A stretch of DNA of 64,000 nt from Smallanthus sonchifolius. Taxonomy: Eukaryota; Streptophyta; Magnoliopsida; Asterales; Asteraceae. The stretch spans positions 80,481,001 to 80,545,000 of the forward strand of contig CM042021.1 of NCBI GenBank assembly GCA_023525975.1, written 5' to 3'. Numbering within the stretch: the stretch's first letter is position 1; each line of letters opens with the position of its first letter. The notes beneath the pieces were generated by a model that saw only the letters and a list, made by a program, of their open reading frames with translations, made no database searches and had not been told where the DNA came from. The position numbers and the translations under genes were made by a program. Shown here piece by piece: positions 1 through 12,097 of this stretch.

Positions 1-444
1 TCTGCAAAAGCAACTGCCACACTCCAAGCAGAAGGAACCTCACTGGTGCAACCAATAAAGGACAATGACGCTCTTCTCCAAGCATGCAAACAATGATGCC
101 TAAGAAGACGTTTCAGTAAAGTTAACTAGATTAGCCTTTACGTGTAATTTAGATTAATAAACAAGATCAACGACTTGTGTTAGATCTGATCCTTAGAATC
201 AAGGGCCTGTCTTGATTCTAAGTTACTATATATATCTTGTAAACACTTCAAACACAGTGTGCCTTCATAGTGCTTTTTGAGAGTGTCTTGATAGAGTTTT
301 ACTTGTAATCTTGTAATCTCAGAAGTCTAATACAACAGTGCATTTATCAGTATTCTTGCTGTTTACTTGTTTACTTTGTTGGTTGCTATTGTTTCCGCCA
401 ATATCAACTAGAATAGAATCACCTTGTAATCTTACGATCCTACA
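1..444 (+). repeat. Copia A 5' LTR (3' portion)
   Basis: This stretch aligns without gaps to 30748-31191, the end of A's 3' LTR, and to the end of copia B's LTR at 39660. It ends in the LTR-typical CA (CGATCCTACA) directly before the primer binding site. The LTR start lies to the left of the window; the full length in the other two copies is 738 bp. Confidence 0.93.
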
Positions 445-446
445 AG

Positions 447-459
447 TGGTATCAGAGCT
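447..459 (+). other. Primer binding site, initiator tRNA-Met type (copia A)
   Basis: TGGTATCAGAGCT lies two bases after the LTR end. It matches the plant initiator tRNA-Met 3' end complement used to prime minus-strand synthesis in most plant LTR elements. Confidence 0.93.
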
Positions 460-548
460 TTGGCTCAAGATTAAACAAACTAACATTTGTTTAATTACTT
501 TCTGATTCTATTCAAAACTCTATTCTTGATCAAGTCACACAAAACAAA

Positions 549-1652
549 ATGGCACAAAGTAATGGATCTGAAGATATCGGCAGTATCAACCGACCACCGA
601 GGTTGGTGTCTGGGGAGGACTATGATATGTGGAAGAACCGTATGGAAAGCTTCTTCTGCTACCAAGAATACGGAATGTGGAAATCCATAAGGGATGGACC
701 TTATGTTCCCATGGTGGCCTCTGCTGACTCCGGAGGACCACTAGTTCCGAAGGAACCCTCCAAGTATTGTGAAGAAGACATCAAGAAAATGGAGGTGGAC
801 TTCAAGGCATTAGGAGCTATCCAAATGTGCCTTCCAAATGAAGTTTTTCACAACTTCAGGGTTTACAAAACTGCAAAGGAGTTATGGGAAGCCTTGGAAA
901 AGATGTTTGCTGGATCTGAGGAGGTCAAGGAGAACAGACGTGACATTCTCTAGCAACAGTATGAAAACTTCGTCTGGAAGGAAGGTGAGTCACTAACAGT
1001 TTTATATAATAGGTACACGTACCTGGTTGGAGAACTGCAGTGCTCCAAGGTAAAGCTGGAGAATGAAGACATTCTCAAGAAGTTCATAAGATCTCTTCCT
1101 AGTTGTTGGACATTATATATAGTGTCCATCAGAAGAACAGAGAATCTGAAGACTCTTCAGATGACTGAGCTCTTTGGCATGCTCAAAACCTATGAATTAG
1201 AAATGATTCAAGCTATAGAAAGGAGCTTCAGTTATCAATCTGCTACCACTTCCTCCACCACCACCTCAGCGCTTCACTCTGATCATTCCGGTCCTAGTGC
1301 AAGCAACTACTATCCTCCCATTGTTACTTATCCTCAAACACCAACTGCTTCACAATCCAACTCATCACCATTTATTCTTGAGGCACCTCCTCAACAACCA
1401 ACCTCTACTGCTTTTGTCTCTGACAACTCAAGCAGCATGCACTTCATAAAGGAGGATCTGGAATGCTTTCATCCAGATGATCTTGAAGAAATGGATATTC
1501 AGCACTCATATGCCATGCTTTTCCTCAGAGCAAAAATGTTTTATTCTTGAACCGAGAGATCAGTTCCAGGCAACAACTCAAACACTAGAGTTGGGCTTGA
1601 TAAAAGCAAGATCCGATGTTACAACTGTAACCAAATGGGTCACTTTGCTCGA
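549..1652 (+). pseudogene. gag: Copia A gag (broken, truncated at zinc knuckle)
   Basis: Gag would form the virus-like particle. The reading frame starts at 549 (MAQSNGSEDIG) about 100 bases after the primer site and shows the copia gag pattern (LVSGEDYDMWKNRMESFF; later YNRYTYLVGELQCS). It stays in one frame to the zinc knuckle CYNCNQMGHFAR, but is interrupted by an in-frame TAG at 951-953 and TGA at 1548-1550. The knuckle is cut off at its arginine codon, where gypsy-1 LTR sequence begins. A Ser/Thr/Pro-rich linker (about 1240-1430) precedes the knuckle. Not functional as it stands. Confidence 0.85.
1648..1652. other. Deletion junction: copia gag fused to inside of gypsy-1 LTR
   Basis: Copia gag reads through CACTTTGCTCGA, the knuckle's HFAR codons. 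From CTCGA onward the sequence is gypsy-1 LTR, as at 3694-3698 in the next unit. The five shared bases are consistent with microhomology-mediated joining. The gypsy LTR enters in its interior rather than at a TG/CA end, so this is a deletion edge and not an insertion edge. Confidence 0.75.
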
Positions 1653-1850
1653 CCGAGAAAGTCAAGAAAGTAGTTTAGGGTTAATGATAACTATTTTTAA
1701 GTATTAATTTATTAATGATATTAGTATCAATTAGAGTTTTATAGGGGTAATTTAATCCGGTTTAGATTCTTCACGGTATTATGATTTTAACCATTTTATG
1801 GCTCGCTGAAGAAATTATTAAAATCTTAGTTCAACGTAAATTTTTGTGTA

Positions 1851-1883
<33 letters not shown>

Positions 1884-3413
1884 TGGTTATTTTATTTAAC
1901 CATTTACGTTCGCATTTAGTCGGGTTATTCTGCTTACTTTTTCTAGTAATTCATTAAGATTTACTAGACTTGGAATAAATTCCTTTGCTAAACTCCTTGA
2001 CTTTACTTAGTCAAAATAAATATCAGGAAATAATAATTATGAACGTGCGTTTATGTAATGTGGATATTGACCTGAAATGCTGGGTGTCACATTCTCCCCA
2101 TGTACAGAGAATTTCGTCCCGAAATTCAGTTCTTGTCACTCTGACTTGGAGTGTTTGTAAAAAAGGACGGGTACTTGGATTTCATTTTATCTTCCCGCTC
2201 CCACGTATACTCGGGGCCGCGCTTTGAATTCCAACGTACCTTTACCAGCTTAACAGGGCTGCGCCTTGTTCTCTGAACCTTCCAATCTGTGACTTCCAAA
2301 GGTTCCTCAATGAAGTGCAACTTGTCGTCTATGTGAATCTCATCAGGAGGTATAATTAATGTGTCGTCTGATAAGCACTTCTTGAGATTTGATACATGAA
2401 ACGTATCATGTACATTGTTTAGTTCTTGTGGCAACTTGAGCTTGTAAGCCTAGACAATATTTCAAACGGTCCAACGTACCTAGGGTTAAGCTTGCCACGG
2501 TTGCCAAATCTTGCAACTCCTTTCCAAGGTGAGACCTTTAACATGACTTTGTCTCCCACTTGGAATTCTAAAGGTCTTCGTCTGTTATCCGCGTAACTCT
2601 TTTGTCTGTCACGGGCGGCATTCAGACGATCTTTGATTTTGAAAATCTTGTCCGTGGTCTCTTGAATAACTTCAGGACCGGTTAAATGCTTGTCACCAAC
2701 TTCTGCCCAACAAAGCGGTGAACGACATTTTCGACCATACAAAGCCTCAAACGGAGCGGCTTTGATGCTGGTGTGGTAACTATTATTGTACGAAAACTCA
2801 GCTAGTGGCAAATGAGTATCCCAATTTCCACCGAAGTCAATTGCACACGCACGGAGCATATCATCTAAGGTTTGAATGGCCCTTTCACTTTGACCATCTG
2901 TTTGTGGATGATATGCCGTGCTCATGTCAAGACGTGTGCCCATGGCTTCTTGTAATGATTTCCAGATTCTAGACATGAATCTGCTGTCTCTATCAGAGAT
3001 AATAGAAATTGGCACTCCATGCCTAGCCACAATTTCCTTAATATAAATCTTTGCAAGTTTCTCGGTTTTATCCGTTTCTTTGATGGGTAGAAAATGAGCT
3101 GATTTCGTCAAACTATCGACGATTACCCATATAGTGTCATACCCGCCTGACGTCTTGGGTAACTTTGTAATGAAATCCATGGAAATCTGTTCCCATTTCC
3201 ATTGAGGTATCTCGGGTTGTTGTAACAATCCCGACGGTTTCTGATGTTCTGCCTTTACTTTTGAACATGTTAGGCATTTACCGACATAAATTACAATTTC
3301 TCCTTTCATATTCGGCCACCAGTAGAGTTCTTTCAGATCCTTATACATTTTATCCGAACCTGGGTGAATGGAGTACCTGGACTTGTGGGCTTCGTCCATA
3401 ACCAACTCCCGTA
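1648..3413 (-). repeat. Array unit U1 (left-truncated LTR segment + integrase)
   Basis: The LTR segment 1648-2091 lacks about 280 bp of the segment present in other units because of the deletion junction with copia gag. The integrase part keeps a 328-codon frame (2419-3405) with zinc-binding H7/H14/C44/C47 and the catalytic triad D77, D138, E174 (D-35-E spacing). The chromodomain-like tail (2126-2434) is in another frame. The frame break removes about 13 nt after ILSR and is common to all units. Private or rare changes include Ile-Val-Ile at the IAIYVGK site, an Ala in SERAIQ, and Asn in KDRLNAA. Confidence 0.9.
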
Positions 3414-5457
3414 AGTTTTTACCTCAAACAGAGAATGGTGATTTTTAGAGAAACAGAGAAGATAATCTTGAATTCTTTTGCTAAGCTCTCTTCAGGAACC
3501 CTTGAAATTCTCCTTATACCACTGAATTATGGTGGATTTCTGCCTTAAACTGCACTTCGATTTGAAGGAGAATTGGGAATTTGCCGTAAGAAAAAGAGAA
3601 TTATGGAAAGGATACGTGGGATTTCGACTGAGAAGGTATGGTTTTTATCTGAATTTGAGTGAATTTGCATGTGGGAGAATGGCTCCCCTGACTCTCGACC
3701 GAGAAAGTCAAGAAAGTAGTTTAGGGTTAATGATAACTATTTTTAAGTATTAATTTATTAATGATATTAGTATCAATTAGAGTTTTATAGGGGTAATTTA
3801 ATCCGGTTTAGATTCTTCACGGTATTATGATTTTAACCATTTTATGGCTCGCTGAAGAAATTATTAAAATCTTGGTTCAACGTAAATTTTTGTGTAACAT
3901 ATATATATATATATATATATAATTTTCTGGTTATTTTATTTAACCATTTACGTTCGCATTTAGTCGGGTTATTCTGCTTACTTTTTCTAGTAATTCATTA
4001 AGATTTACTAGACTTGGAATAAATTCCTTTGCTAGACTCCTTGACTTTACTTAGTCAAAATAAATATCAGGAAATAATAATTATGAACGTGCGTTTAAGT
4101 AATGTGGATATTGACCTGAAATGCTGGGTGTCACATTCTCCCCATGTACAGAGAATTTCGTCCCGAAATTCAGTTCTTGTCACTCTGACTTGGAGTGTTT
4201 GTAAACAAGGACGGGTACTTGGATTTCATTTTATCTTCCCGCTCCCACGTATACTCGGGGCCGCGCATTGAATTCCAACGTACCTTTACCAGCTTAACAG
4301 GGCTGCGCCTTGTTCTCTGAACCTTCCAATCTGTGACTTCCAAAGGTTCCTTAATGAAGTGCAACTTGTCGTCTATGTGAATCTCATCAGGAGGTATAAT
4401 TAATGTGTCGTCTGATAAGCACTTCTTGAGATTTGACACATGAAACGTATCATGTACATTGTTTAGTTCTTGTGGCAACTTGAGCTTGTAAGCCTAGACA
4501 ATATTTCATACGGTCCAACGTACCTAGGGTTAAGCTTGCCACGGTTGCCAAATCTTGCAACTCCTTTCCAAGGTAAGACCTTTAACATGACTTTGTCTCC
4601 CACTTGGAATTCTAAAGGTCTTCGTCTGTTATCCGCGTAACTCTTTTGTCTGTCACGGGCGGCCTTCAGACGATCTTTGATTTTGAAAACCTTGTCCGTG
4701 GTCTCTTGAATAACTTCAGGACCGGTTAAATGCTTGTCACCAACTTCTGTCCAACAAAGCGGTGAACGACATTTTCGACCATACAAAGCCTCAAACGGAG
4801 CGGCTTTGATGCTGGTGTGGTAACTATTATTGTACGAAAACTCAGCTAGTGGCAAATGAGTATCCCAATTTCCACCGAAGTCAATTGCACACGCACGGAG
4901 CATATCATCTAAGGTTTGAATGGTCCTTTCACTTTGACCATCTGTTTGTGGATGATATGCCGTGCTCATGTCAAGACGTGTGCCCATGACTTCTTGTAAT
5001 GATTTCCAGATTCTAGACATGAATCTACTGTCTCTATCAGAGATAATAGAAATTGGCACTCCATGCCTAGCCACAATTTCCTTATTATAAATCTTTGCAA
5101 GTTTCTCGGTTTTATCCGTTTCTTTGATGGGTAGAAAATGAGCTGATTTCGTCAAACTATCGACGATTACCCATATAGTGTCATACCCGCCTGACGTCTT
5201 GGGTAACTTTGTAATGAAATCCATGGAAATCTGTTCCCATTTCCATTGAGGTATCTCGGGTTGTTGTAACAATCCCGACGGTTTCTGATGTTCTGCCTTT
5301 ACTTTTGAACACGTTAGGCATTTACCGACATAAATTGCAATTTATCCTTTCATATTCGGCCACCAGTAGAGTTCTTTCAGATCCTTATACATTTTATCCG
5401 AACCTGGGTGAATGGAGTACCTGGACTTGTGGGCTTCGTCCATAACCAACTCCCGTA
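3414..5457 (-). repeat. Array unit U2
   Basis: LTR segment 3414-4135 and integrase 4136-5457. A Glu-to-stop change (codon 36 of the 328-codon frame, in NMKGE) leaves an open frame only from an internal Met (4463-5272), which still contains the D,D-35-E core. The same stop occurs in U3 and U4 only. The chromodomain-like tail is at 4170-4478 (TRRSPVKL, NSMRGPEY and FIKEP variants). Almost identical to U3. Confidence 0.92.
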
Positions 5458-7499
5458 AGTTTTTACCTCAAACAGAGAATGGTGGTTTTTAGAGAAACAG
5501 AGAAGATAGTCTTGAATTCTTTTGCTAAGCTCTCTTCAGGAACCCTTGAAATTCTCCTTATACCACTGAATTATGGTGGATTTCTGCCTTAAACTGCACT
5601 TCGATTTGAAGGAGAATTGGGAATTTGCCGTAAGAAAAAGAGAATTATGGAAAGGATACGTGGGATTTCGACTGAGAAGGTATGGTTTTTATCTGAATTT
5701 GAGTGAATTTGCATGTGGGAGAATGGCTCCCCTGACTCTCGACCGAGAAAGTCAAGAAAGTAGTTTAGGGTTAATGATAACTATTTTTAAGTATTAATTT
5801 ATTAATGATATTAGTATCAATTAGAGTTTTATAGGGGTAATTTAATCCGGTTTAGATTCTTCACGGTATTATGATTTTAACCATTTTATGGCTCGCTGAA
5901 GAAATTATTAAAATCTTGGTTCAACGTAAATTTTTGTGTAACATATATATATATATATATATAATTTTCTGGTTATTTTATTTAACCATTTACGTTCGCA
6001 TTTAGTCGGGTTATTCTGCTTACTTTTTCTAGTAATTCATTAAGATTTACTAGACTTGGAATAAATTCCTTTGCTAGACTCCTTGACTTTACTTAGTCAA
6101 AATAAATATCAGGAAATAATAATTATGAACGTGCGTTTATGTAATGTGGATATTGACCTGAAATGCTGGGTGTCACATTCTCCCCATGTACAGAGAATTT
6201 CGTCCCGAAATTCAGTTCTTGTCACTCTGACTTGGAGTGTTTGTAAACAAGGACGGGTACTTGGATTTCATTTTATCTTCCCGCTCCCACGTATACTCGG
6301 GGCCGCGCATTGAATTCCAACGTACCTTTACCAGCTTAACAGGGCTGCGCCTTGTTCTCTGAACCTTCCAATCTGTGACTTCCAAAGGTTCCTTAATGAA
6401 GTGCAACTTGTCGTCTATGTGAATCTCATCAGGAGGTATAATTAATGTGTCGTCTGATAAGCACTTCTTGAGATTTGACACATGAAACGTATCATGTACA
6501 TTGTTTAGTTCTTGTGGCAACTTGAGCTTGTAAGCCTAGACAATATTTCATACGGTCCAACGTACCTAGGGTTAAGCTTGCCACGGTTGCCAAATCTTGC
6601 AACTCCTTTCCAAGGTAAGACCTTTAACATGACTTTGTCTCCCACTTGGAATTCTAAAGGTCTTCGTCTGTTATCCGCGTAACTCTTTTGTCTGTCACGG
6701 GCGGCCTTCAGACGATCTTTGATTTTGAAAACCTTGTCCGTGGTCTCTTGAATAACTTCAGGACCGGTTAAATGCTTGTCACCAACTTCTGTCCAACAAA
6801 GCGGTGAACGACATTTTCGACCATACAAAGCCTCAAACGGAGCGGCTTTGATGCTGGTGTGGTAACTATTATTGTACGAAAACTCAGCTAGTGGCAAATG
6901 AGTATCCCAATTTCCACCGAAGTCAATTGCACACGCACGGAGCATATCATCTAAGGTTTGAATGGTCCTTTCACTTTGACCATCTGTTTGTGGATGATAT
7001 GCCGTGCTCATGTCAAGACGTGTGCCCATGACTTCTTGTAATGATTTCCAGATTCTAGACATGAATCTACTGTCTCTATCAGAGATAATAGAAATTGGCA
7101 CTCCATGCCTAGCCACAATTTCCTTATTATAAATCTTTGCAAGTTTCTCGGTTTTATCCGTTTCTTTGATGGGTAGAAAATGAGCTGATTTCGTCAAACT
7201 ATCGACGATTACCCATATAGTGTCATACCCGCCTGACGTCTTGGGTAACTTTGTAATGAAATCCATGGAAATCTGTTCCCATTTCCATTGAGGTATCTCG
7301 GGTTGTTGTAACAATCCCGACGGTTTCTGATGTTCTGCCTTTACTTTTGAACACGTTAGGCATTTACCGACATAAATTGCAATTTATCCTTTCATATTCG
7401 GCCACCAGTAGAGTTCTTTCAGATCCTTATACATTTTATCCGAACCTGGGTGAATGGAGTACCTGGACTTGTGGGCTTCGTCCATAACCAACTCCCGTA
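5458..7499 (-). repeat. Array unit U3
   Basis: LTR segment 5458-6177 and integrase 6178-7499 (frame 6505-7314; tail 6212-6520). It shares with U2 the Glu-36 stop, Asn in KIYNKE, Thr in CWTEVG and Lys in FIKEP, and both carry the same GGTGG variant after the junction. Very few differences from U2 are visible, so these two are probably the most recent duplication in the array. Confidence 0.92.
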
Positions 7500-9541
7500 A
7501 GTTTTTACCTCAAACAGAGAATGGTGGTTTTTAGAGAAACAGAGAAGATAGTCTTGAATTCTTTTGCTAAGCTCTCTTCAGGAACCCTTGAAATTCTCCT
7601 TATACCACTGAATTATGGTGGATTTCTGCCTTAAACTGCACTTCGATTTGAAGGAGAATTGGGAATTTGCCGTAAGAAAAAGAGAATTATGGAAAGGATA
7701 CGTGGGATTTCGACTGAGAAGGTATGGTTTTTATCTGAATTTGAGTGAATTTGCATGTGGGAGAATGGCTCCCCTGACTCTCGACCGAGAAAGTCAAGAA
7801 AGTAGTTTAGGGTTAATGATAACTATTTTTAAGTATTAATTTATTAATGATATTAGTATCAATTAGAGTTTTATAGGGGTAATTTAATCCGGTTTAGATT
7901 CTTCACGGTATTATGATTTTAACCATTTTATGGCTCGCTGAAGAAATTATTAAAATCTTGGTTCAACGTAAATTTTTGTGTAACATATATATATATATAT
8001 ATATAATTTTCTGGTTATTTTATTTAACCATTTACGTTCGCATTTAGTCGGGTTATTCTGCTTACTTTTTCTAGTAATTCATTAAGATTTACTAGACTTG
8101 GAATAAATTCCTTTGCTAGACTCCTTGACTTTACTTAGTCAAAATAAATATCAGGAAATAATAATTATGAACGTGCGTTTATGTAATGTGGATATTGACC
8201 TGAAATGCTGGGTGTCACATTCTCCCCATGTACAGAGAATTTCGTCCCGAAATTCAGTTCTTGTCACTCTGACTTGGAGTGTTTGTAAACAAGGACGGGT
8301 ACTTGGATTTCATTTTATCTTCCCGCTCCCACGTATACTCGGGGCCGCGCATTGAATTCCAACGTACCTTTACCAGCTTAACAGGGCTACGCCTTGTTCT
8401 CTGAACCTTCCAATCTGTGACTTCCAAAGGTTCCTCAATGAAGTGCAACTTGTCGTCTATGTGAATCTCATCAGGAGGTATAATTAATGTGTCGTCTGAT
8501 AAGCACTTCTTGAGATTTGACACATGAAACGTATCATGTACATTGTTTAGTTCTTGTGGCAACTTGAGCTTGTAAGCCTAGACAATATTTCAAACGGTCC
8601 AACGTACCTAGGGTTAAGCTTGCCACGGTTGCCAAATCTTGCAACTCCTTTCAAAGGTAAGACCTTTAACATGACTTTGTCTCCCACTTGGAATTCTAAA
8701 GGTCTTCGTCTGTTATCCGCGTAACTCTTTTGTCTGTCACGGGCGGCCTTCAGACGATCTTTGATTTTGAAAACCTTGTCCGTGGTCTCTTGAATAACTT
8801 CAGGACCGGTTAAATGCTTGTCACCAACTTCTGCCCAACAAAGCGGTGAACGACATTTTCGACCATACAAAGCCTCAAACGGAGCGGCTTTGATGCTGGT
8901 GTGGTAACTATTATTGTACGAAAACTCAGCTAGTGGCAAATGAGTATCCCAATTTCCACCGAAGTCAATTGCACACGCACGGAGCATATCATCTAAGGTT
9001 TGAATGGTCCTTTCACTTTGACCATCTGTTTGTGGATGATATGCCGTGCTCATGTCAAGACGTGTGCCCATGACTTCTTGTAATGATTTCCAGATTCTAG
9101 ACATGAATCTGCTGTCTCTATCAGAGATAATAGAAATTGGCACTCCATGCCTAGCCACAATTTCCTTAATATAAATCTTTGCAAGTTTCTCGGTTTTATC
9201 CGTTTCTTTGATGGGTAGAAAATGAGCTGATTTCGTCAAACTATCGACGATTACCCATATAGTGTCATACCCGCCTGACGTCTTGGGTAACTTTGTAATG
9301 AAATCCATGGAAATCTGTTCCCATTTCCATTGAGGTATCTCGGGTTGTTGTAACAATCCCGACGGTTTCTGATGTTCTGCCTTTACTTTTGAACACGTTA
9401 GGCATTTATCGACATAAATTGCAATTTATCCTTTCATATTCGGCCACCAGTAGAGTTCTTTCAGATCCTTATACATTTTATCCGAACCTGGGTGAATGGA
9501 GTACCTGGACTTGTGGGCTTCGTCCATAACCAACTCCCGTA
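7500..9541 (-). repeat. Array unit U4
   Basis: LTR segment 7500-8219 and integrase 8220-9541 (frame 8547-9356; tail 8254-8562). It shares the Glu-36 stop, LQEVMG and MRGPEY with U2 and U3, but keeps KIYIKE and CWAEVG like the right-hand units. A Trp-to-Leu change (LPLKGVARF) is private. Confidence 0.92.
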
Positions 9542-11581
9542 AGTTTTTACCTCAAACAGAGAATGGTGATTTTTAGAGAAACAGAGAAGATAGTCTTGAA
9601 TTCTTTTGCTAAGCTCTCTTCAGGAACCCTTGAAATTCTCCTTATACCACTGAATTATGGTGGATTTCTGCCTTAAACTGCACTTCGATTTGAAGGAGAA
9701 TTGGGAATTTGCCGTAAGAAAAAGAGAATTATGGAAAGGATACGTGGGATTTCGACTGAGAAGGTATGGTTTTTATCTGAATTTGAGTGAATTTGCATGT
9801 GGGAGAATGGCTCCCCTGACTCTCGACCGAGAAAGTCAAGAAAGTAGTTTAGGGTTAATGATAACTATTTTTAAGTATTAATTTATTAATGATATTAGTA
9901 TCAATTAGAATTTTATAGGGGTAATTTAATCCGGTTTAGATTCTTCACGGTATTTTGATTTTAACCATTTTATGGCTCGCTGAAGAAATTATTAAAATCT
10001 TGGTTCAATGTAAATTTTTGTGTAACATATATATATATATATATAATTTTCTGGTTATTTTATTTAACCATTTACGTTCGCATTTAGTCGGGTTATTCTA
10101 CTTACTTTTTCTAGTAATTCATTAAGATTTACTAGACTTGGAATAAATTCCTTTGCTAGACTCCTTGACTTTACTTAGTCAAAATAAATATCAGGAAATA
10201 ATAATTACGAACGTGCGTTTATGTAATGTGGATATTGACCTGAAATGCTGGGTGTCACATTCTCCCCATGTACAGAGAATTTCGTCCCGAAATTCAGTTC
10301 TTGTCACTCTGACTTGGAGTGTTTGTAAACAATGACGGGTACTTGGATTTCATTTTATCTTCCCGCTCCCACGTATACTCGGGGCCGCGCTTTGAATTCC
10401 AACGTACCTTTACCAGCTTAACACGGCTGCGCCTTGTTCTCTGAACCTTCCAATCTGTGACTTCCAAAGGTTCCTCAATGAAGTGCAACTTGTCGTCTAT
10501 GTGAATCTCATCAGGAGGTATAATTAATGTGTCGTCTGATAAGCACTTCTTGAGATTTGACACATGAAACGTATCATGTACATTGTTTAGTTCTTGTGGC
10601 AACTTGAGCTTGTAAGCCTAGATAATATTTCACACGGTCCAACGTACCTAGGGTTAAGCTTGCCACGGTTGCCAAATCTTGCAACTCCTTTCCAAGGTGA
10701 GACCTTTAACATGACTTTGTCTCCCACTTGGAATTCTAAAGGTCTTCGTCTGTTATCCGCGTAACTCTTTTGTCTGTCACGGGCGGCCTTCAGACGATCT
10801 TTGATTTTGAAAATCTTGTCCGTGGTCTCTTGAATAACTTCAGGACCGGTTAAATGCTTGTCACCAACTTCTGCCCAACAAAGCGGTGAACGACATTTTC
10901 GACCATACAAAGCCTCAAACGGAGCGGCTTTGATGCTGGTGTGGTAACTATTATTGTACGAAAACTCAGCTAGTGGCAAATGAGTATCCCAATTTCCACC
11001 GAAGTCAATTGCACACGCACGGAGCATATCATCTAAGGTTTGAATGGTCCTTTCACTTTGACCATCTGTTTGTGGATGATATGCCGTGCTCATGTCAAGA
11101 CGTGTGCCCATGGCTTCTTGTAATGATTTCCAGATTCTAGACATGAATCTGCTGTCTCTATCAGAGATAATAGAAATTGGCACTCCATGCCTAGCCACAA
11201 TTTCCTTAATATAAATCTTTGCAAGTTTCTCGGTTTTATCCGTTTCTTTGATGGGTAGAAAATGAGCTGATTTCGTCAAACTATCGACGATTACCCATAT
11301 AGTGTCATACCCGCCTGACGTCTTGGGTAACTTTGTAATGAAATCCATGGAAATCTGTTCCCATTTCCATTGAGGTATCTCGGGTTGTTGTAACAATCCC
11401 GACGGTTTCTGATGTTCTGCCTTTACTTTTGAACACGTTAGGCATTTACCGACATAAATTGCAATTTCTCCTTTCATATTCGGCCACCAGTAGAGTTCTT
11501 TCAGATCCTTATACATTTTATCCGAACCTGGGTGAATGGAGTACCTGGACTTGTGGGCTTCGTCCATAACCAACTCCCGTA
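9542..11581 (-). repeat. Array unit U5
   Basis: LTR segment 9542-10259, the shortest of the complete segments because its TA tract is short, and integrase 10260-11581. The 328-codon integrase frame (10587-11573) is open and keeps the zinc-binding and D,D-35-E residues. The tail at 10294-10602 has TRRSRVKL, the right-hand block allele. GPCEILSR is shared with U6 and U7. Confidence 0.92.
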
Positions 11582-12064
11582 AGTTTTTACCTCAAACAGA
11601 GAATGGTGATTTTTAGAGAAACAGAGAAGATAGTCTTGAATTCTTTTGCTAAGCTCTCTTCAGGAACCCTTGAAATTCTCCTTATACCACTGAATTATGG
11701 TGGATTTCTGCCTTAAACTGCACTTCGATTTGAAGGAGAATTGGGAATTTGCCGTAAGAAAAAGAGAATTATGGAAAGGATACGTGGGATTTCGACTGAG
11801 AAGGTATGGCTTTTATCTGAATTTGAGTGAATTTGCATGTGGGAGAATGGCTCCCCTGACTCTCGACCGAGAAAGTCAAGAAAGTAGTTTAGGGTTAATG
11901 ATAACTATTTTTAAGTATTAATTTATTAATGATATTAGTATCAATTAGAGTTTTATAGGGGTAATTTAATCCGGTTTAGATTCTTCACGGTATTATGATT
12001 TTAACCATTTTATGGCTCGCTGAAGAAATTATTAAAATCTTGGTTCAACGTAAATTTTTGTGTA

Positions 12065-12097
<33 letters not shown>

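Noticed and set aside
3529..3753. A 74-codon + strand open frame (MVDFCLKLHFD...) repeated identically in units U2-U8 and nearly so elsewhere
   Set aside because: It lies antisense within the LTR segment and is conserved only because the units are recent copies. It has no known domain, and the unit that carries it is explained by gypsy-1.
4029..4271. An 80-codon + strand open frame (MLDSLTLLSQNKYQ...) in every unit
   Set aside because: It crosses the LTR edge and polypurine tract antisense to the element. Its repetition follows from the array.
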